This document shows positions 43,947 to 53,114 of a DNA stretch of 64,000 nt, piece by piece. Made by a program: the position numbers and the translations under genes. Numbering within the stretch: the first letter of the stretch is position 1; each line of letters starts with the position of its first letter. The notes under the pieces were generated by a model. That model was given only the letters and a program-made list of their open reading frames with translations. It made no database searches and was not told the origin of the DNA. Source of the DNA: Streptomyces erythrochromogenes (GTDB taxonomy: Bacteria; Actinomycetota; Actinomycetes; Streptomycetales; Streptomycetaceae). Where the stretch lies: positions 7,785,501-7,849,500 of the forward strand of contig NZ_CP108036.1 of NCBI RefSeq assembly GCF_036170895.1, read 5' to 3'.

Positions 43947-44526
43947 GGGGGCGAGAAAAGGGACCAGTGCTTGACTTCGCCGCATCCGCCGAGAGCACGC
44001 CCTGAGATCGGCAGTGCGGGCCTGTTTGACGAACTCGGCGGTTCCGGGCTCGTTGACCGTGTCGATCCTGACGTTGGCCGAGGCCCCGACCTGCCCGGTG
44101 GCGGCGCCGCTCCTGACGTCGACCCTCACCTTGTGGGTCACGACCCTCTTGCCGCCCTTGGGCAGTTGCACGCCGCCCTCTAGGACGACCGTGCCGGCGA
44201 TGCCCCGCTTGCCGTGCTGGTACGTGAGTTTGCTGTCCTCGCGACGTTGAGCCGGACGTCGTCCGCTCCATCGCCGCGCCGTTGACCCCGGTCGTCGCGA
44301 TGCCCTGCCCCTCCAGGTCGAGCGCGCGTTCCAGGTCGAGTGTCAGGCCGGGGCCCGTCAGCGGGCTCTCGCTCGGCGCGGCGGCCAGGGTGCGTGCCGC
44401 CGGGGCGGCGACGGGCGCGGCGTTCACGACGGCGTAGGCCGGCCCGGCCGGCGGGGCGAGCGCCACAGCGTCGACGGTCGGCGCCGCGGCCGGTCGTGGA
44501 GACGGCTGGGGCGGAGGTCCTGTGGC
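43947..44526 (-). pseudogene. unknown protein broken by frameshifts
   Basis: Protein-like segments in three frames follow each other: AVALAPPAGPAYAVVNAAPV, PLTGPGLTLDLERALDLEGQ, SKLTYQHGKRGIAGTVVLEG, VQLPKGGKRVVTHKVRVDVR and ASANVRIDTVNEPGTAEFVK. At least two indels separate them, and the C-terminus merges into the ABM gene's 3' end. No family was recognised. It is probably a decayed gene of about 180 residues. Confidence 0.5.
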
Positions 44527-45001
44527 ATGGCAGAACCTTTTACGCGCGAACGACGGGATGACTTCAAGTGGTCATTCGAATCGCTGTCGGCGGCGATCGC
44601 TGGCTGCTGTCTACTCGCCTGAGTCCCGGATGCTGCGCCCTTCCCGCTTGACCGTGCCGCTGCACCAGGTGTGTCAACTTCGCGGGTGGTGGATTCACTC
44701 TTGTCGGGGATGGCCGCCAAGGCGCAACGGGGACTTTCGGCCATGACGGGGCGGGCGGGAGAGGGGTGGGAGGCCTGCGTGGTGCCTGCGGTGGCCTTGG
44801 CCTCGTCCGTGACGGTGTGGGGGGAGTGGTCCCGTGGGCGGATTCCGCAAACGTGCTTCGCGGGATTGGCCAAACCCCTCCGTTCGTCACTTTACGTGTT
44901 CGGTCGAATGCGGTGCGCTACGGGATGTTCGGCTCCGCCACGGCACGCACTGTGCGGCCGGCCGGCGGCGCATTCCAGAAGCGTCCCGAGGGGAAAGAAC
45001 C
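44527..45001. other. 475-bp stretch without a supported gene
   Basis: Between the broken gene and the DUF11 gene. Locally less GC-rich around 44850-44950. It should contain the promoter of the DUF11 gene; no consensus is obvious. Confidence 0.4.
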
Positions 45002-46402
45002 ATGACCACACCTCCCGCTGCTCCGCTCCGCGTAGCCCTGGCCAACGGCAGCTTCGAACAGCCTGCCGTGACCGATGTCGAAATCCTGCCGGACGCCTCA
45101 CAGACGCAGGCGGCCAAGCGGGTCCCGGGCTGGCTCACCACTGCCTCCGACCGCAGGATCGAGCTGTGGCATTCGGGCTTCAACGGTGTACCGGCGGCCG
45201 ACGGTGCCCAGTTCGCCGAGCTCAACGCCAATGAGGTGTCCACGCTCTACCAGGACCTGCCGACCACCCCCGGTACGAAGCTGTACTGGCGGCTGTACCA
45301 CCGCGGGCGCCAGGGGGACGACACCATGGCACTGGACATCGGCGCTCCGGGCTCCGCGGTGGAGCAGAGGCGCTTCACCGACGGCAACACCGCCTGGGGC
45401 TACTACACCGGCACCTACACCGTCCCGGCAGGCCAGACGCTGACGCGCTTCGCCTTCCGTTCCATCTCGGCTGCCGGAGGCAACCGGAGCGTCGGCAACT
45501 TCCTGGACGGCATCTTCTTCGGCACCGCTCCCTACGTGGTGCTCGCCAAGACCGCCATTCCCGCGGGGCCGCTGGAGGTGGGCGACGTCGTCACGTACCG
45601 CATCACCGCGAAGAACGAAGGCGGCGGCGGGGCCGAGAACCTCATCGTGAGCGACGTGATCCCGCAGGACACGACGTACCTGCCCGGCTCCCTGCGCATC
45701 GTCGACGGCCCGAACGCCGGAGCGAAGAGCGACGCGCAAGGAGACGACCAGGCGTACTACGACGCCCAGGCGGACAAGGTCGTCTTCCATCTCGGCAACG
45801 GTGCTTCCGCCGTGGAAGGGGGCAGCCTGCCCAACACCGAGACCCTGCCGGCAGGTACCACGGTGGAGTACCGGGCCGTCATCGACCGGTCCGGCGCCGG
45901 CAAGCAGATCAGCAACACCGCAACCGCCTCCTACGAGAACCGGCTCGGTGACACGCCGGAGCCCCTGACGTCCACCTCCAACGAGCAGGTCACACAGGTC
46001 AAGCCGGCCGCCGACCTGACCGTGGCGAAGGCAGCCGACGCCACCACCGTCACCGTCGGCCAGACGGTGACCTACCGCATCACCGTCCACAACACCGGCC
46101 CCAACGACGCCACCGGCGTCACCGCCACCGACCAGCTCCCCGACGGCCTCACCTTCCTCTCCGCCGATGGCCCCGGAAGCTACGCCCCGGCCACCGGGCA
46201 GTGGACCGTGGGAGACCTGCCCGAGGGCGCCACCGCCACCCTCGTGCTGCGAGCGAAGGCCACCAAAGCCGGCCTGATCGGCAACACCGCCACCGCCACC
46301 GGCAACGAAAAGGACCCCGACACCACCAACAACACCGACACCGTCAGCGTCTGCGTCGAACCGGCCCCCTCCTGCTGCGACCCCTGCGCCGGCCAGGAAT
46401 AG
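45002..46402 (+). CDS. DUF11-repeat adhesin-like protein without signal peptide
   Basis: 466 residues. Residues about 1-170 form a beta-rich lectin-like region (ALANGSFEQPAVTDVEILPD, SDRRIELWHSGFNGVPAADG, LYQDLPTTPGTKLYWRLYHR). Two DUF11-type Ig-like repeats follow (VVLAKTAIPAGPLEVGDVVT and DLTVAKAADATTVTVGQTVT). The end CVEPAPSCCDPCAGQE is Cys-rich. These domains belong to extracellular proteins, yet no signal peptide or membrane anchor is visible. GAGGGGA precedes the ATG. Export route and ligand unknown. Confidence 0.85.
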   Translation: MTTPPAAPLRVALANGSFEQPAVTDVEILPDASQTQAAKRVPGWLTTASDRRIELWHSGFNGVPAADGAQFAELNANEVSTLYQDLPTTPGTKLYWRLYHRGRQGDDTMALDIGAPGSAVEQRRFTDGNTAWGYYTGTYTVPAGQTLTRFAFRSISAAGGNRSVGNFLDGIFFGTAPYVVLAKTAIPAGPLEVGDVVTYRITAKNEGGGGAENLIVSDVIPQDTTYLPGSLRIVDGPNAGAKSDAQGDDQAYYDAQADKVVFHLGNGASAVEGGSLPNTETLPAGTTVEYRAVIDRSGAGKQISNTATASYENRLGDTPEPLTSTSNEQVTQVKPAADLTVAKAADATTVTVGQTVTYRITVHNTGPNDATGVTATDQLPDGLTFLSADGPGSYAPATGQWTVGDLPEGATATLVLRAKATKAGLIGNTATATGNEKDPDTTNNTDTVSVCVEPAPSCCDPCAGQE

Positions 46403-46509
46403 CCCCCAATCATCGCCACGAGGACCACCTGCCGACACCTACTCCCGGCCCAGCCCTGCGGAAGGACGCGGCCGGGGGTAGGGCCCCGGGGCCCTACCGC
46501 TACCGTCCG

Positions 46510-46952
46510 CCGTCGGCGACCGCATGAGCTTTGGCGGCCGGTCCCGCGACGGGACGCGTGGTATCCGCCAGGCCCGCGGCACACCTCCTGCTCGTCCCCC
46601 GTGTGCGCGTGGCCGAGTTCGGGTCCCCAGCAGCCGTGCCGGTACTCCCACAACTGCTCCCCTCGCGGGCCGACGGCCCGGACCGCGCGCTGGCCCGAGA
46701 AGACCGCGAACACGGCGTCCGGGCTCACCGAGTGAACGCCGCGGTCCCACCCGGCCAGGAGAGCGGGAAGACCGCGGTCGGCGCCCGCTCCCCCGAGAAG
46801 ACCTCGTACAGGTCGTAGACCTCCAGCTCGTGCCCGTTCTGGAGAAGGGCACGGCGCGACGCGTCTGCGCGGCTCTCGAAGGCAAAGCCGTTGACCAGTG
46901 CAGCCCCGCCCGGCAGCTCCATCGAATCGCTCAGTTGTGCGGTGATCGACAT
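46510..46952 (-). pseudogene. beta-propeller-type protein, frameshifted fragment
   Basis: The first frame (46952-46725) reads LQNGHELEVYDLYEVFSGER and VFPLSWPGGTA. A second frame continues VHSVSPDAVFAVFSGQRAVR, AVGPRGEQLWEYRHGCWGPE and HAHTGDEQEVCRG. The pattern of F(S)G-x-(H/R)AVRAV-x-G-x-W-E-RHGCW occurs in Streptomyces WD40/PQQ-like propeller proteins. One frameshift, and only one or two blades remain. Confidence 0.55.
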
Positions 46953-47018
46953 GGGGTGAAAACCCCACTGACAGCCGATGCGTGGGCGGGAGCGGTGTAC
47001 CGGACGCGATCGCCGGCC

Positions 47019-49256
47019 TCAGGGCCAGGCACCCGCGAAGTCGATCTCCTCGGCCCACTCCGGGTGGTCTATCAGCGGATTGCGGTTGCCTTGCATCTCG
47101 GCTATCGCCGCGTTGCGGTGCTGCTCGTAGACGCCCACCGGATGCTCTCTGTGCCAGTTCAGCAGCATCTCGAGGCCGGTCAGCTGGAGTTCGCGCGCTT
47201 CGTCGCCGATCCTGCCGGGGTAGCGGAGCAAGAAGTAGAGCGTCGCCCTGGCGACCGGCCCCTTGCCCGCCGAGGGCTCGAACTTTCCCGGATCCCGGCG
47301 CCCGCAGGCGTGCCGAATGGCCTCGTCGAAGTCCGGGAAGTCGAAGTAGGGGATGTTTCCGCGGAAGCTGTTGCACGTCGACTCGCAGGCGAAGAGATGG
47401 TGCAGGTCTCCACGCATCGGCTCCTTCTTCGCGAACCAGGACTGGGGCACGACGTGTTCGCAGTTGAAGGGCAGCGACGCCTCCAGGAGGTCGAGCTCGG
47501 CTTCGACGGCCTCCCGGCCGGGTGCGCTCTCGTGGAGCATGAACTCCTGCCAGCGTCCGATGCGGGCGGCCTCCACCGCCGCGTCGGCCTCCATGAGTTC
47601 CTGTGGAGTGAAGCCCTTGTCCGAGTAGATGCCGTGGAGCTTCTCGTCGGGGTGCAGGTCCACCCACGGGTAGAGCAGGCGCATCGGCTTGTACGCCGGC
47701 CGGCGCTCGTGCGTGGATTCCAGGTGCTCGGTGAGCGCGAGGCGCAGGCTTGTGGGATTGCCGACGTGAAGGCCCGCGTAGTAGGCGTCGCGTGCCATCA
47801 GGTCCGCGGCCTCGTCGTAGTAGGGGCGGGCCTGGAAGGCCGCGAGGTTGACCATGGCGGCTGCCAGGTCCCGCTCGGCGGGCGACTGGCCGTCGATACG
47901 TCCGATCCCGGTCGGCAGTCCCACGTACGAGGGGGCAGTAGCACGGTGCACCGGTCCTGCACCCGGCGATTCGGCCAGAGGCTGCAGGGCATCGGCATCG
48001 GCATCGGCGCCGGCGTCGAGGCTGACGCTGATGTGCAGGGGGATGTTCCAGCTGACCGATCCTGTCGCGGCGTGCTGCTCACCGGTCCCGCTGCCGCTCC
48101 TGCTCCCGTCCATCGTTACGCCCTTCGGCGCGGCGCCGTTCATGCGGTCCGTCAGAACCGTCGGCGGCGACACTTCCACGGGATGGAGGGAAGAGCCGGC
48201 CGCGAACAGCTCCGCGCGGAGCGCTGCGGCGGCGCCGGACAGCGGGAACTGCTGGATCACGCCGAGGATGCGGCTGACCCGCACGCCCTCGTTGGCCTTC
48301 CAGTCCACCCGGTGCTCTCCCATGCCCGGATGCCAGCGCGTTCCGTCGACGGCCAGTACGTTGCCGTCGCGGTCCTTGCGGGGAGCACCTGCGTGGTGCA
48401 GTGCCACGACCTCCCACTGGTCGTTGAACACCGGAGCGCCCGAGGAGCCGCGCGCCGTGTCGGCCGAGTAGTGCACGAAGTCGTCCAGCACGTCCACGAT
48501 CTGGTTGTCCCGGAGGGCAAGTTGCTTGGGCTCGCCGTTCGGGTGCTGGATGATGTTGACGAGTTCCCCGATCACGGCCTTGCCCTGAGCTTCCTTGAGC
48601 GGCAGTCTCCCGAAGGCCGCCAGCGGCTGACCGTCGCGGGAGCGGCCGGAGACAGCCACCACGGTGAAGTCGAGGTCACGGTGGGTGATGAAGAAGCTCT
48701 GCGGATCGAGCTGGAACACGACCGGAACGAGCGGCTGGCCGTCCAAGCCCGCCTGGAAGTTGAACTCGATCACTCCGGCGGCCGCTTCCTCGGCGGAGCC
48801 CAGCACGTGGTTGTTCGTCATCAGCAGCGAGGGGGACACCAGGAAGCCGGTTCCGTGGTGGGACGATCCGGGACTCCGGACGGTTATCCGGCCGATCGAG
48901 CGGGCGGCGAGGAAGCCGCCTTCGAGGTAGTCGATTCCGATGAGATCGTTGCGGCCCATGAACCGTTCAAGCATCAACAGGTCGGTGCTGACCAGCTCGC
49001 GGTCCAGGTCCAGGCTGGTACCGGTCGTGGCGGTCGCCGGTGTCCGCTCGATCGCTGTGGCCATCGCCCAGTCGACGCCGAGACGGTTCAGCCTGCTGTT
49101 GACCCGTTCCCGGGTGTCGGCATAGAGGATGCCGTGCTGCTCGAGGGCCTCCCGATGACCGTCGCGTTCTCCGGTACGGCTTGCGTAGCGCCGACCGGCA
49201 TCCTCCATCTGCTCCAGGAAACCCTTGTCGGCTTGTGACAACTGCTCCACTGTCAT
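47019..49256 (-). CDS. trypsin-like protease fused to endonuclease I (EndA/NucM) domain
   Basis: 745 residues. The trypsin-like domain covers about 120-340: His150 in LLMTNNHVLG, Asp in HRDLDFTVV (194 or 196), and nucleophile Ser272 in TARGSSGAPVF. A linker (about 340-470) contains SWNIPLHISVSLDAG. An endonuclease I domain covers about 480-745: EHVVPQSWF (600-608), DLHHLF (617-622) and CNSFRGN. Both active sites look intact. There is no signal peptide, so it appears cytosolic. An N-terminal helical region of about 110 residues may be a regulatory or dimerisation module. A protease-activated or protease-guarded nuclease is the inferred idea. Confidence 0.88.
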   Translation of the reverse strand: MTVEQLSQADKGFLEQMEDAGRRYASRTGERDGHREALEQHGILYADTRERVNSRLNRLGVDWAMATAIERTPATATTGTSLDLDRELVSTDLLMLERFMGRNDLIGIDYLEGGFLAARSIGRITVRSPGSSHHGTGFLVSPSLLMTNNHVLGSAEEAAAGVIEFNFQAGLDGQPLVPVVFQLDPQSFFITHRDLDFTVVAVSGRSRDGQPLAAFGRLPLKEAQGKAVIGELVNIIQHPNGEPKQLALRDNQIVDVLDDFVHYSADTARGSSGAPVFNDQWEVVALHHAGAPRKDRDGNVLAVDGTRWHPGMGEHRVDWKANEGVRVSRILGVIQQFPLSGAAAALRAELFAAGSSLHPVEVSPPTVLTDRMNGAAPKGVTMDGSRSGSGTGEQHAATGSVSWNIPLHISVSLDAGADADADALQPLAESPGAGPVHRATAPSYVGLPTGIGRIDGQSPAERDLAAAMVNLAAFQARPYYDEAADLMARDAYYAGLHVGNPTSLRLALTEHLESTHERRPAYKPMRLLYPWVDLHPDEKLHGIYSDKGFTPQELMEADAAVEAARIGRWQEFMLHESAPGREAVEAELDLLEASLPFNCEHVVPQSWFAKKEPMRGDLHHLFACESTCNSFRGNIPYFDFPDFDEAIRHACGRRDPGKFEPSAGKGPVARATLYFLLRYPGRIGDEARELQLTGLEMLLNWHREHPVGVYEQHRNAAIAEMQGNRNPLIDHPEWAEEIDFAGAWP

Positions 49257-50012
49257 TTCGGCTCGCCTCCTCGGCGGCGCTCTTCATGATCAGATGTCGG
49301 AGTTCCTCCCCTCATTTCAGTATGGGCACGGGGCGTGAGCGCCGCTCAGCCGAACAGACGGGCGTTCCGGAGTGGTTGCTGCGTCAATCTCTCGCCACGG
49401 TCGGATCGAGGACAGGCCCCGCGTACCCAGCCAGGCTCCTCCCCTCCCCTCCGGTACCGCGAGAGGTGGATCCGGGTCAGCAGGCCGTGGAGCCGGCCGG
49501 CGCCCCGGGTCGCTTCGCCGGCCGGGTCGTCGTCGAGCCGAGGGGCATCTCCAGCTCCGCGATCGTCTCGTCCTCGCGTCGCCCTCAGCGTGGGCGGCAT
49601 CGCGCGGGCGCGCCGCACCGCCGGGCCGGGACATCGCACGTGTCGGCGTGTGCCGTAGGCCGTCGATCGTTGGCGAAGGGCGGGCGTGAGGGGAATGTCG
49701 AACCCGACACGGGCGGCTGCAACGTCGGGGGGGTCCTGTTGCCCGGTTGGGCTTACCGGCCACGAGCCTTTCCGGTGGCCCCACTGTCATGCTCAGCCGA
49801 CCGGAGGGGCACCCGGCCGAGTCGGCGAGCTCGAACTCATGCCCGCCGAGCATGTGGAGTAGCGCGTGCGCCGAGTGGTGGAGGACCGGCTTGCCGGGGT
49901 GCGGGCGCTGGTGAAGCATCAGATTAAGGGACGTGCCGCCTGCGCATCGTGATGCCGGGATTCGCGGCGCGTCGTCCTTCTGCCTGCCTGCTCGACTTCA
50001 TGAGGAGTGGCC
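49257..50012. other. 755-bp stretch without a supported gene
   Basis: A minus-strand frame at 49919-49730 (LHHSAHALLHMLGGHEFELA) reads partly like protein, but no start, RBS or family supports it. GAGGAG at 50002-50006 is the RBS of the amidase gene. Confidence 0.4.
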
Positions 50013-50705
50013 ATGGAAGACAGCCCGCTGACCCGACGACGGCTGTTGTGGGGTGCTGCCGGCGCGGCGGGCACTGCTCTGGCCGCTGTCGGGCTGCCCC
50101 AGCTGATGAGACCCGAGGAGAAGGTGAAACCTGCGCTGCCGGGCCCCGGGCACAAGGTCCCCGTCGCCGCAGGGCCGCCTGCGACACTGCGAACGGACCC
50201 CTCGGTGGACTACGCCCCCGCCGTCTGGGTCGAAGCCTCCGAGTCCAACTACACGGTCTCCGACCGTCCCGAGGCGTATCCCATCGAATACGTCGTCATT
50301 CATCTGACAACGGACATCTTGCCGGTCATGTTCGCCAAGTTCAAGGACGCCGCCGAGAGGGTGTCCGCGCACTACATGATCAGCGCAACCGGCACGCGAA
50401 TCGCCCAGTGCGTGCGCGAGCGCGACGTGGCCTGGCACTCCGGCAGCGTCTGGTACAACTACCGGAGCATCGGCATCGAGCACGAGGGCTGGACCGATCA
50501 GCCGGTCTACACCGACAAGATGTACGAGACGTCCGCGGTGCTCACGGCCACGATCTGCGCGAAGTACGACGTGCCGGTCGACCGGGACCACATTCTGGGC
50601 CACGTGGAGGTCCCGCTGTCCACTCACGACGACCCCGGGACCGTGTGGGACTGGGACAAGTACATGAATCTCGTCGGGACCGCGCGCCGGCGCATCAGGA
50701 CCTGA
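50013..50705 (+). CDS. N-acetylmuramoyl-L-alanine amidase (Amidase_2/PGRP fold), Tat-exported
   Basis: 230 residues. The N-terminus has twin-arginine-like TRRRLLWGAAGAAGTALAAVG. The amidase domain starts near YPIEYVVIHLT and has zinc-ligand candidates in VVIHLTT, EHEGW and DHILGHVEV, with SAHYMIS and VAWHSGS as further family motifs. It should cut the amide between MurNAc and L-Ala in cell-wall peptidoglycan. ATG 50013 is chosen because GAGGAG is 6 nt upstream. Confidence 0.85.
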   Translation: MEDSPLTRRRLLWGAAGAAGTALAAVGLPQLMRPEEKVKPALPGPGHKVPVAAGPPATLRTDPSVDYAPAVWVEASESNYTVSDRPEAYPIEYVVIHLTTDILPVMFAKFKDAAERVSAHYMISATGTRIAQCVRERDVAWHSGSVWYNYRSIGIEHEGWTDQPVYTDKMYETSAVLTATICAKYDVPVDRDHILGHVEVPLSTHDDPGTVWDWDKYMNLVGTARRRIRT

Positions 50706-50721
50706 CACCGCGTCGACCCCG

Positions 50722-52191
50722 TCACGAGGGCTTCCCGTCGCCGTAGAGCCACGAGTCCCAGATCGAGTCGAGGTCCCGGCCGGCCCTGGCCTCCACGTAC
50801 GAGGTGAAGTCCCGCGTGGAGGCGTGGCCGTGGCGGTGGCTCTGGGTCCAGCCCCGTACCAGGGCACGGAAGCCCTCGTCGCCCACGGCCTGGCGGATCT
50901 TGTGGATCACCATCGCGCCCCGCACGTACACCGGCTGGCCGGAGATGTCCGAAGCGCTCGGCGGCTCGGCAGGCGGGAAGTCCCACTCGTCGTCGTCCGC
51001 GGCCTTGGCGTGGTTGCGGTCGAAGTGGTCCTGGGCGCTGGCCCCACCGTGGTCTTCGGTCCACAGCCACTCCGCATAGGTCGCGAAGCCCTCGTTGAGC
51101 CACATGTCCCGCCAGGTTCGCGGGGTGACGGAGTTGCCGAACCACTGGTGGGCCATTTCGTGCACCACGTTGGTGGTGTGGAAGATGCCGGCCGGAATGG
51201 TCGGCCTGGTCTGGGTCTCCAGGGCGTAGGGCACATCGGCCGCCTGATCGACGATCACCCCGGCGGTGGAGAAGGGGTAGGGGCCGAACCTCCCCTCGGC
51301 CCATTCCATGATCTCGGGGAACCGGCCGAGGACCGCTCCGTCCTCGTCCACGCCCGCGGTCGTGTCCATGGCCGACACGACCGGGATGCCCGACCGGGTC
51401 CGGGAGGTCCTGATGTCGTAGCTGCCGATGGCCACGGTCGCCACGTGGCTGGCCATGGGCTCGGCCTGGTGCCAGTGGAAGGTGGCGCGGTCGCCGTTGG
51501 TGTGCTGGGCGCGAAGCCGCCCGTTGGAGATCGCCTGCACCCCCTTGGGGACCGTGACGGTGATGTCGTACGAGGCCTTGTCCGAGGGGTGATGGTTGCC
51601 CGGGAACCAGGACATCGAGCCCGTCGGCTCACCGAATGCCACCGCTCCGTTGTCCGTCCTCAACCAGCCTTCGCGCCAGCCGTGGTCATGGGTGATCGAC
51701 TCCGGCGTGCCCGCGTAGTGCACGACGCTGCGGAAGGCGGCGCCCTTCCTGAGATGGTCGCGCGGCTGCAGGGTCAGCTCCTGACCGTCCTGCCGGACCT
51801 GCGCCTCGCGGCCGTCGACGGTGGCGCTCTGCACCTGCATGCCGAGGAGGTCGAGATTGAAGGCGCTGAGGTCCGCAGTGGCCTTCGCCGTGATCTCCGC
51901 AGTGCCCTTGAGGCGACCGCTGCCGGGGTCGTAGGCCAGGGTCAGGGCGTAGTGGGTGACGTCGTAGCCGCCGTTGCCGAGCTCCGGGAAGTACGGGTCA
52001 CGGGCGCCCGCGGCGCCGGGGTGCCCGCCCCGGAACGGCGCCCCATGCGCCTTCGGCCGAGCGGTGTCCGCGCCCGTGCGGGCGCCCGCCCCACCGCGGC
52101 CGTCGGACTCCGAGCACGCGGGGAGGGTGGCGAGCAGGCCCGCGACCGCGAAGGCGGCCAGACGTCCGGAAGTCTTCACGCAGCCGATCAT
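50722..52191 (-). CDS. M1-family metallopeptidase lipoprotein
   Basis: 489 residues. A lipoprotein signal ends at LPAC (Cys26). The zinc site is HEMAH (344-348) with Glu367 in NEGFA. The GxMEN exopeptidase motif appears as ALETQ (323-327), and the beta-sandwich N-domain (YDVTHYALTLAYDPGSGRLK) is present. The short length without the large C-terminal helical domain matches small bacterial M1 aminopeptidases. Anchored outside the cell. Convergent with the amidase gene. Confidence 0.93.
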   Translation of the reverse strand: MIGCVKTSGRLAAFAVAGLLATLPACSESDGRGGAGARTGADTARPKAHGAPFRGGHPGAAGARDPYFPELGNGGYDVTHYALTLAYDPGSGRLKGTAEITAKATADLSAFNLDLLGMQVQSATVDGREAQVRQDGQELTLQPRDHLRKGAAFRSVVHYAGTPESITHDHGWREGWLRTDNGAVAFGEPTGSMSWFPGNHHPSDKASYDITVTVPKGVQAISNGRLRAQHTNGDRATFHWHQAEPMASHVATVAIGSYDIRTSRTRSGIPVVSAMDTTAGVDEDGAVLGRFPEIMEWAEGRFGPYPFSTAGVIVDQAADVPYALETQTRPTIPAGIFHTTNVVHEMAHQWFGNSVTPRTWRDMWLNEGFATYAEWLWTEDHGGASAQDHFDRNHAKAADDDEWDFPPAEPPSASDISGQPVYVRGAMVIHKIRQAVGDEGFRALVRGWTQSHRHGHASTRDFTSYVEARAGRDLDSIWDSWLYGDGKPS

Positions 52192-52239
52192 GACCCAGGC
52201 TCCGAGCGCCCCGACCTCGCCACGCCGTGCCCATGGCCC

Positions 52240-52915
52240 CTCCGGCGGGCACGGCCACGTTCCGTCAGGCCGGGCAGGTCTGCGGCAGCGATGCCCGGCC
52301 CCCGGTCGGCCACGGCCACGGTCGCGCCGCGGACCATGACGTGCACCTCCGCGCGGGCGGCGGCGGGCGCGGTGCCGGGGTGCGGCCGTGGCGCAGCGCG
52401 TTGTCGAGGAGGTTGCGGACGGCGATGCGGACGAGCGCAGGGTCCGCGGGGACGACGGAAGCGTCGAGGGAGGTGGTCACCACGTGCGGGCCGGCCGCCA
52501 GTTCCTCGCAGGCCTGCTCGGCCAGCTGGTCGAGCCGCAGTGGGACCTCGGCCCGCACCGTGGCGTCGCGCTCCATCGCGGTGCGGGCGAGCGCGGCCGG
52601 CCGGGCCCCGCCCTTGGCGGGGTCGGCCGGTCCCGGGGAGGTGAAGACCAGGCGCAGCGTGTCGCCGGGCGCAGCGTGCAGCACCCGTACGCGGGGGTGC
52701 CGCGGGTGTTTTCGTCGTCGTGGAGGCCGTCGAGTTGGAGGCTGTCGTCCGTGGAGTAGATCAGTGAGGTGCTCACGGCGGCGCGCCAGGAGCGTCCGTC
52801 GGTGCGGATCACCATCCAGGACAGCGCGCTGACATAGGCCAGGGTGATGAGGGTGTAGGCGAGGGCCAGCCGGAGCCCGCGCAGCCGTCGGTGGGCCGGC
52901 GAGCGCCGACGGCCG
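52240..52915 (-). pseudogene. sensor histidine kinase remnant
   Basis: A membrane helix (LALAYTLITLAYVSALSWMV) and a sensor start (IRTDGRSWRAAVSTSLIYST) in one frame are followed, after a deletion and frameshift, by TVRAEVPLRLDQLAEQACEE and the HATPase N-box VRIAVRNLLDNALRHGR. The phosphoacceptor His region and the ATP-lid glycines are lost or out of frame. Non-functional. Confidence 0.7.
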
Positions 52916-53104
52916 GCCCGCGATCATCTCGGCGCCGAACTTCTCGGCCTGGGCCTGCACGTTGACCATGAGGTCCGGGCCGTCGATTCCGTCGGGGAAC
53001 CCGGGGAAGTGCGCGGGCGGTGTAGAGGGCGGCGGCTCATCCGGCGGGGCCGGAGCCCATGACGATGACGTCGTGGACGTCGTCGGTGGGGGCGTCTCGG
53101 TCAC
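52916..53104 (-). pseudogene. thioredoxin reductase scar (arsT-like)
   Basis: About 60 residues: a degraded FAD motif (SSWAPAPPDEPPPSTPPA in a shifted frame of GSGPAG) and HFPGFPDGIDGPDLMVNVQA followed by QAEKFGAEMI, typical of TrxB residues about 45-75. It is fused in frame to the histidine-kinase remnant. Position directly after arsC matches arsT (thioredoxin reductase) of Streptomyces arsRBOCT-type clusters. Confidence 0.75.
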
Positions 53105-53114
53105 GGCAGGTGCT

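Noticed and set aside
46524..49238. A 904-residue plus-strand open frame opposite the trypsin-EndA gene
   Set aside because: It is antisense to a gene with two intact catalytic domains; its composition is Val/Gly/Arg/His-rich without domains, typical of an antisense shadow in high-GC DNA.
49317..49919. A 200-residue minus-strand frame between the protease-nuclease and amidase genes
   Set aside because: Only the first 60 residues look protein-like; there is no RBS, no family and poor codon bias further on.
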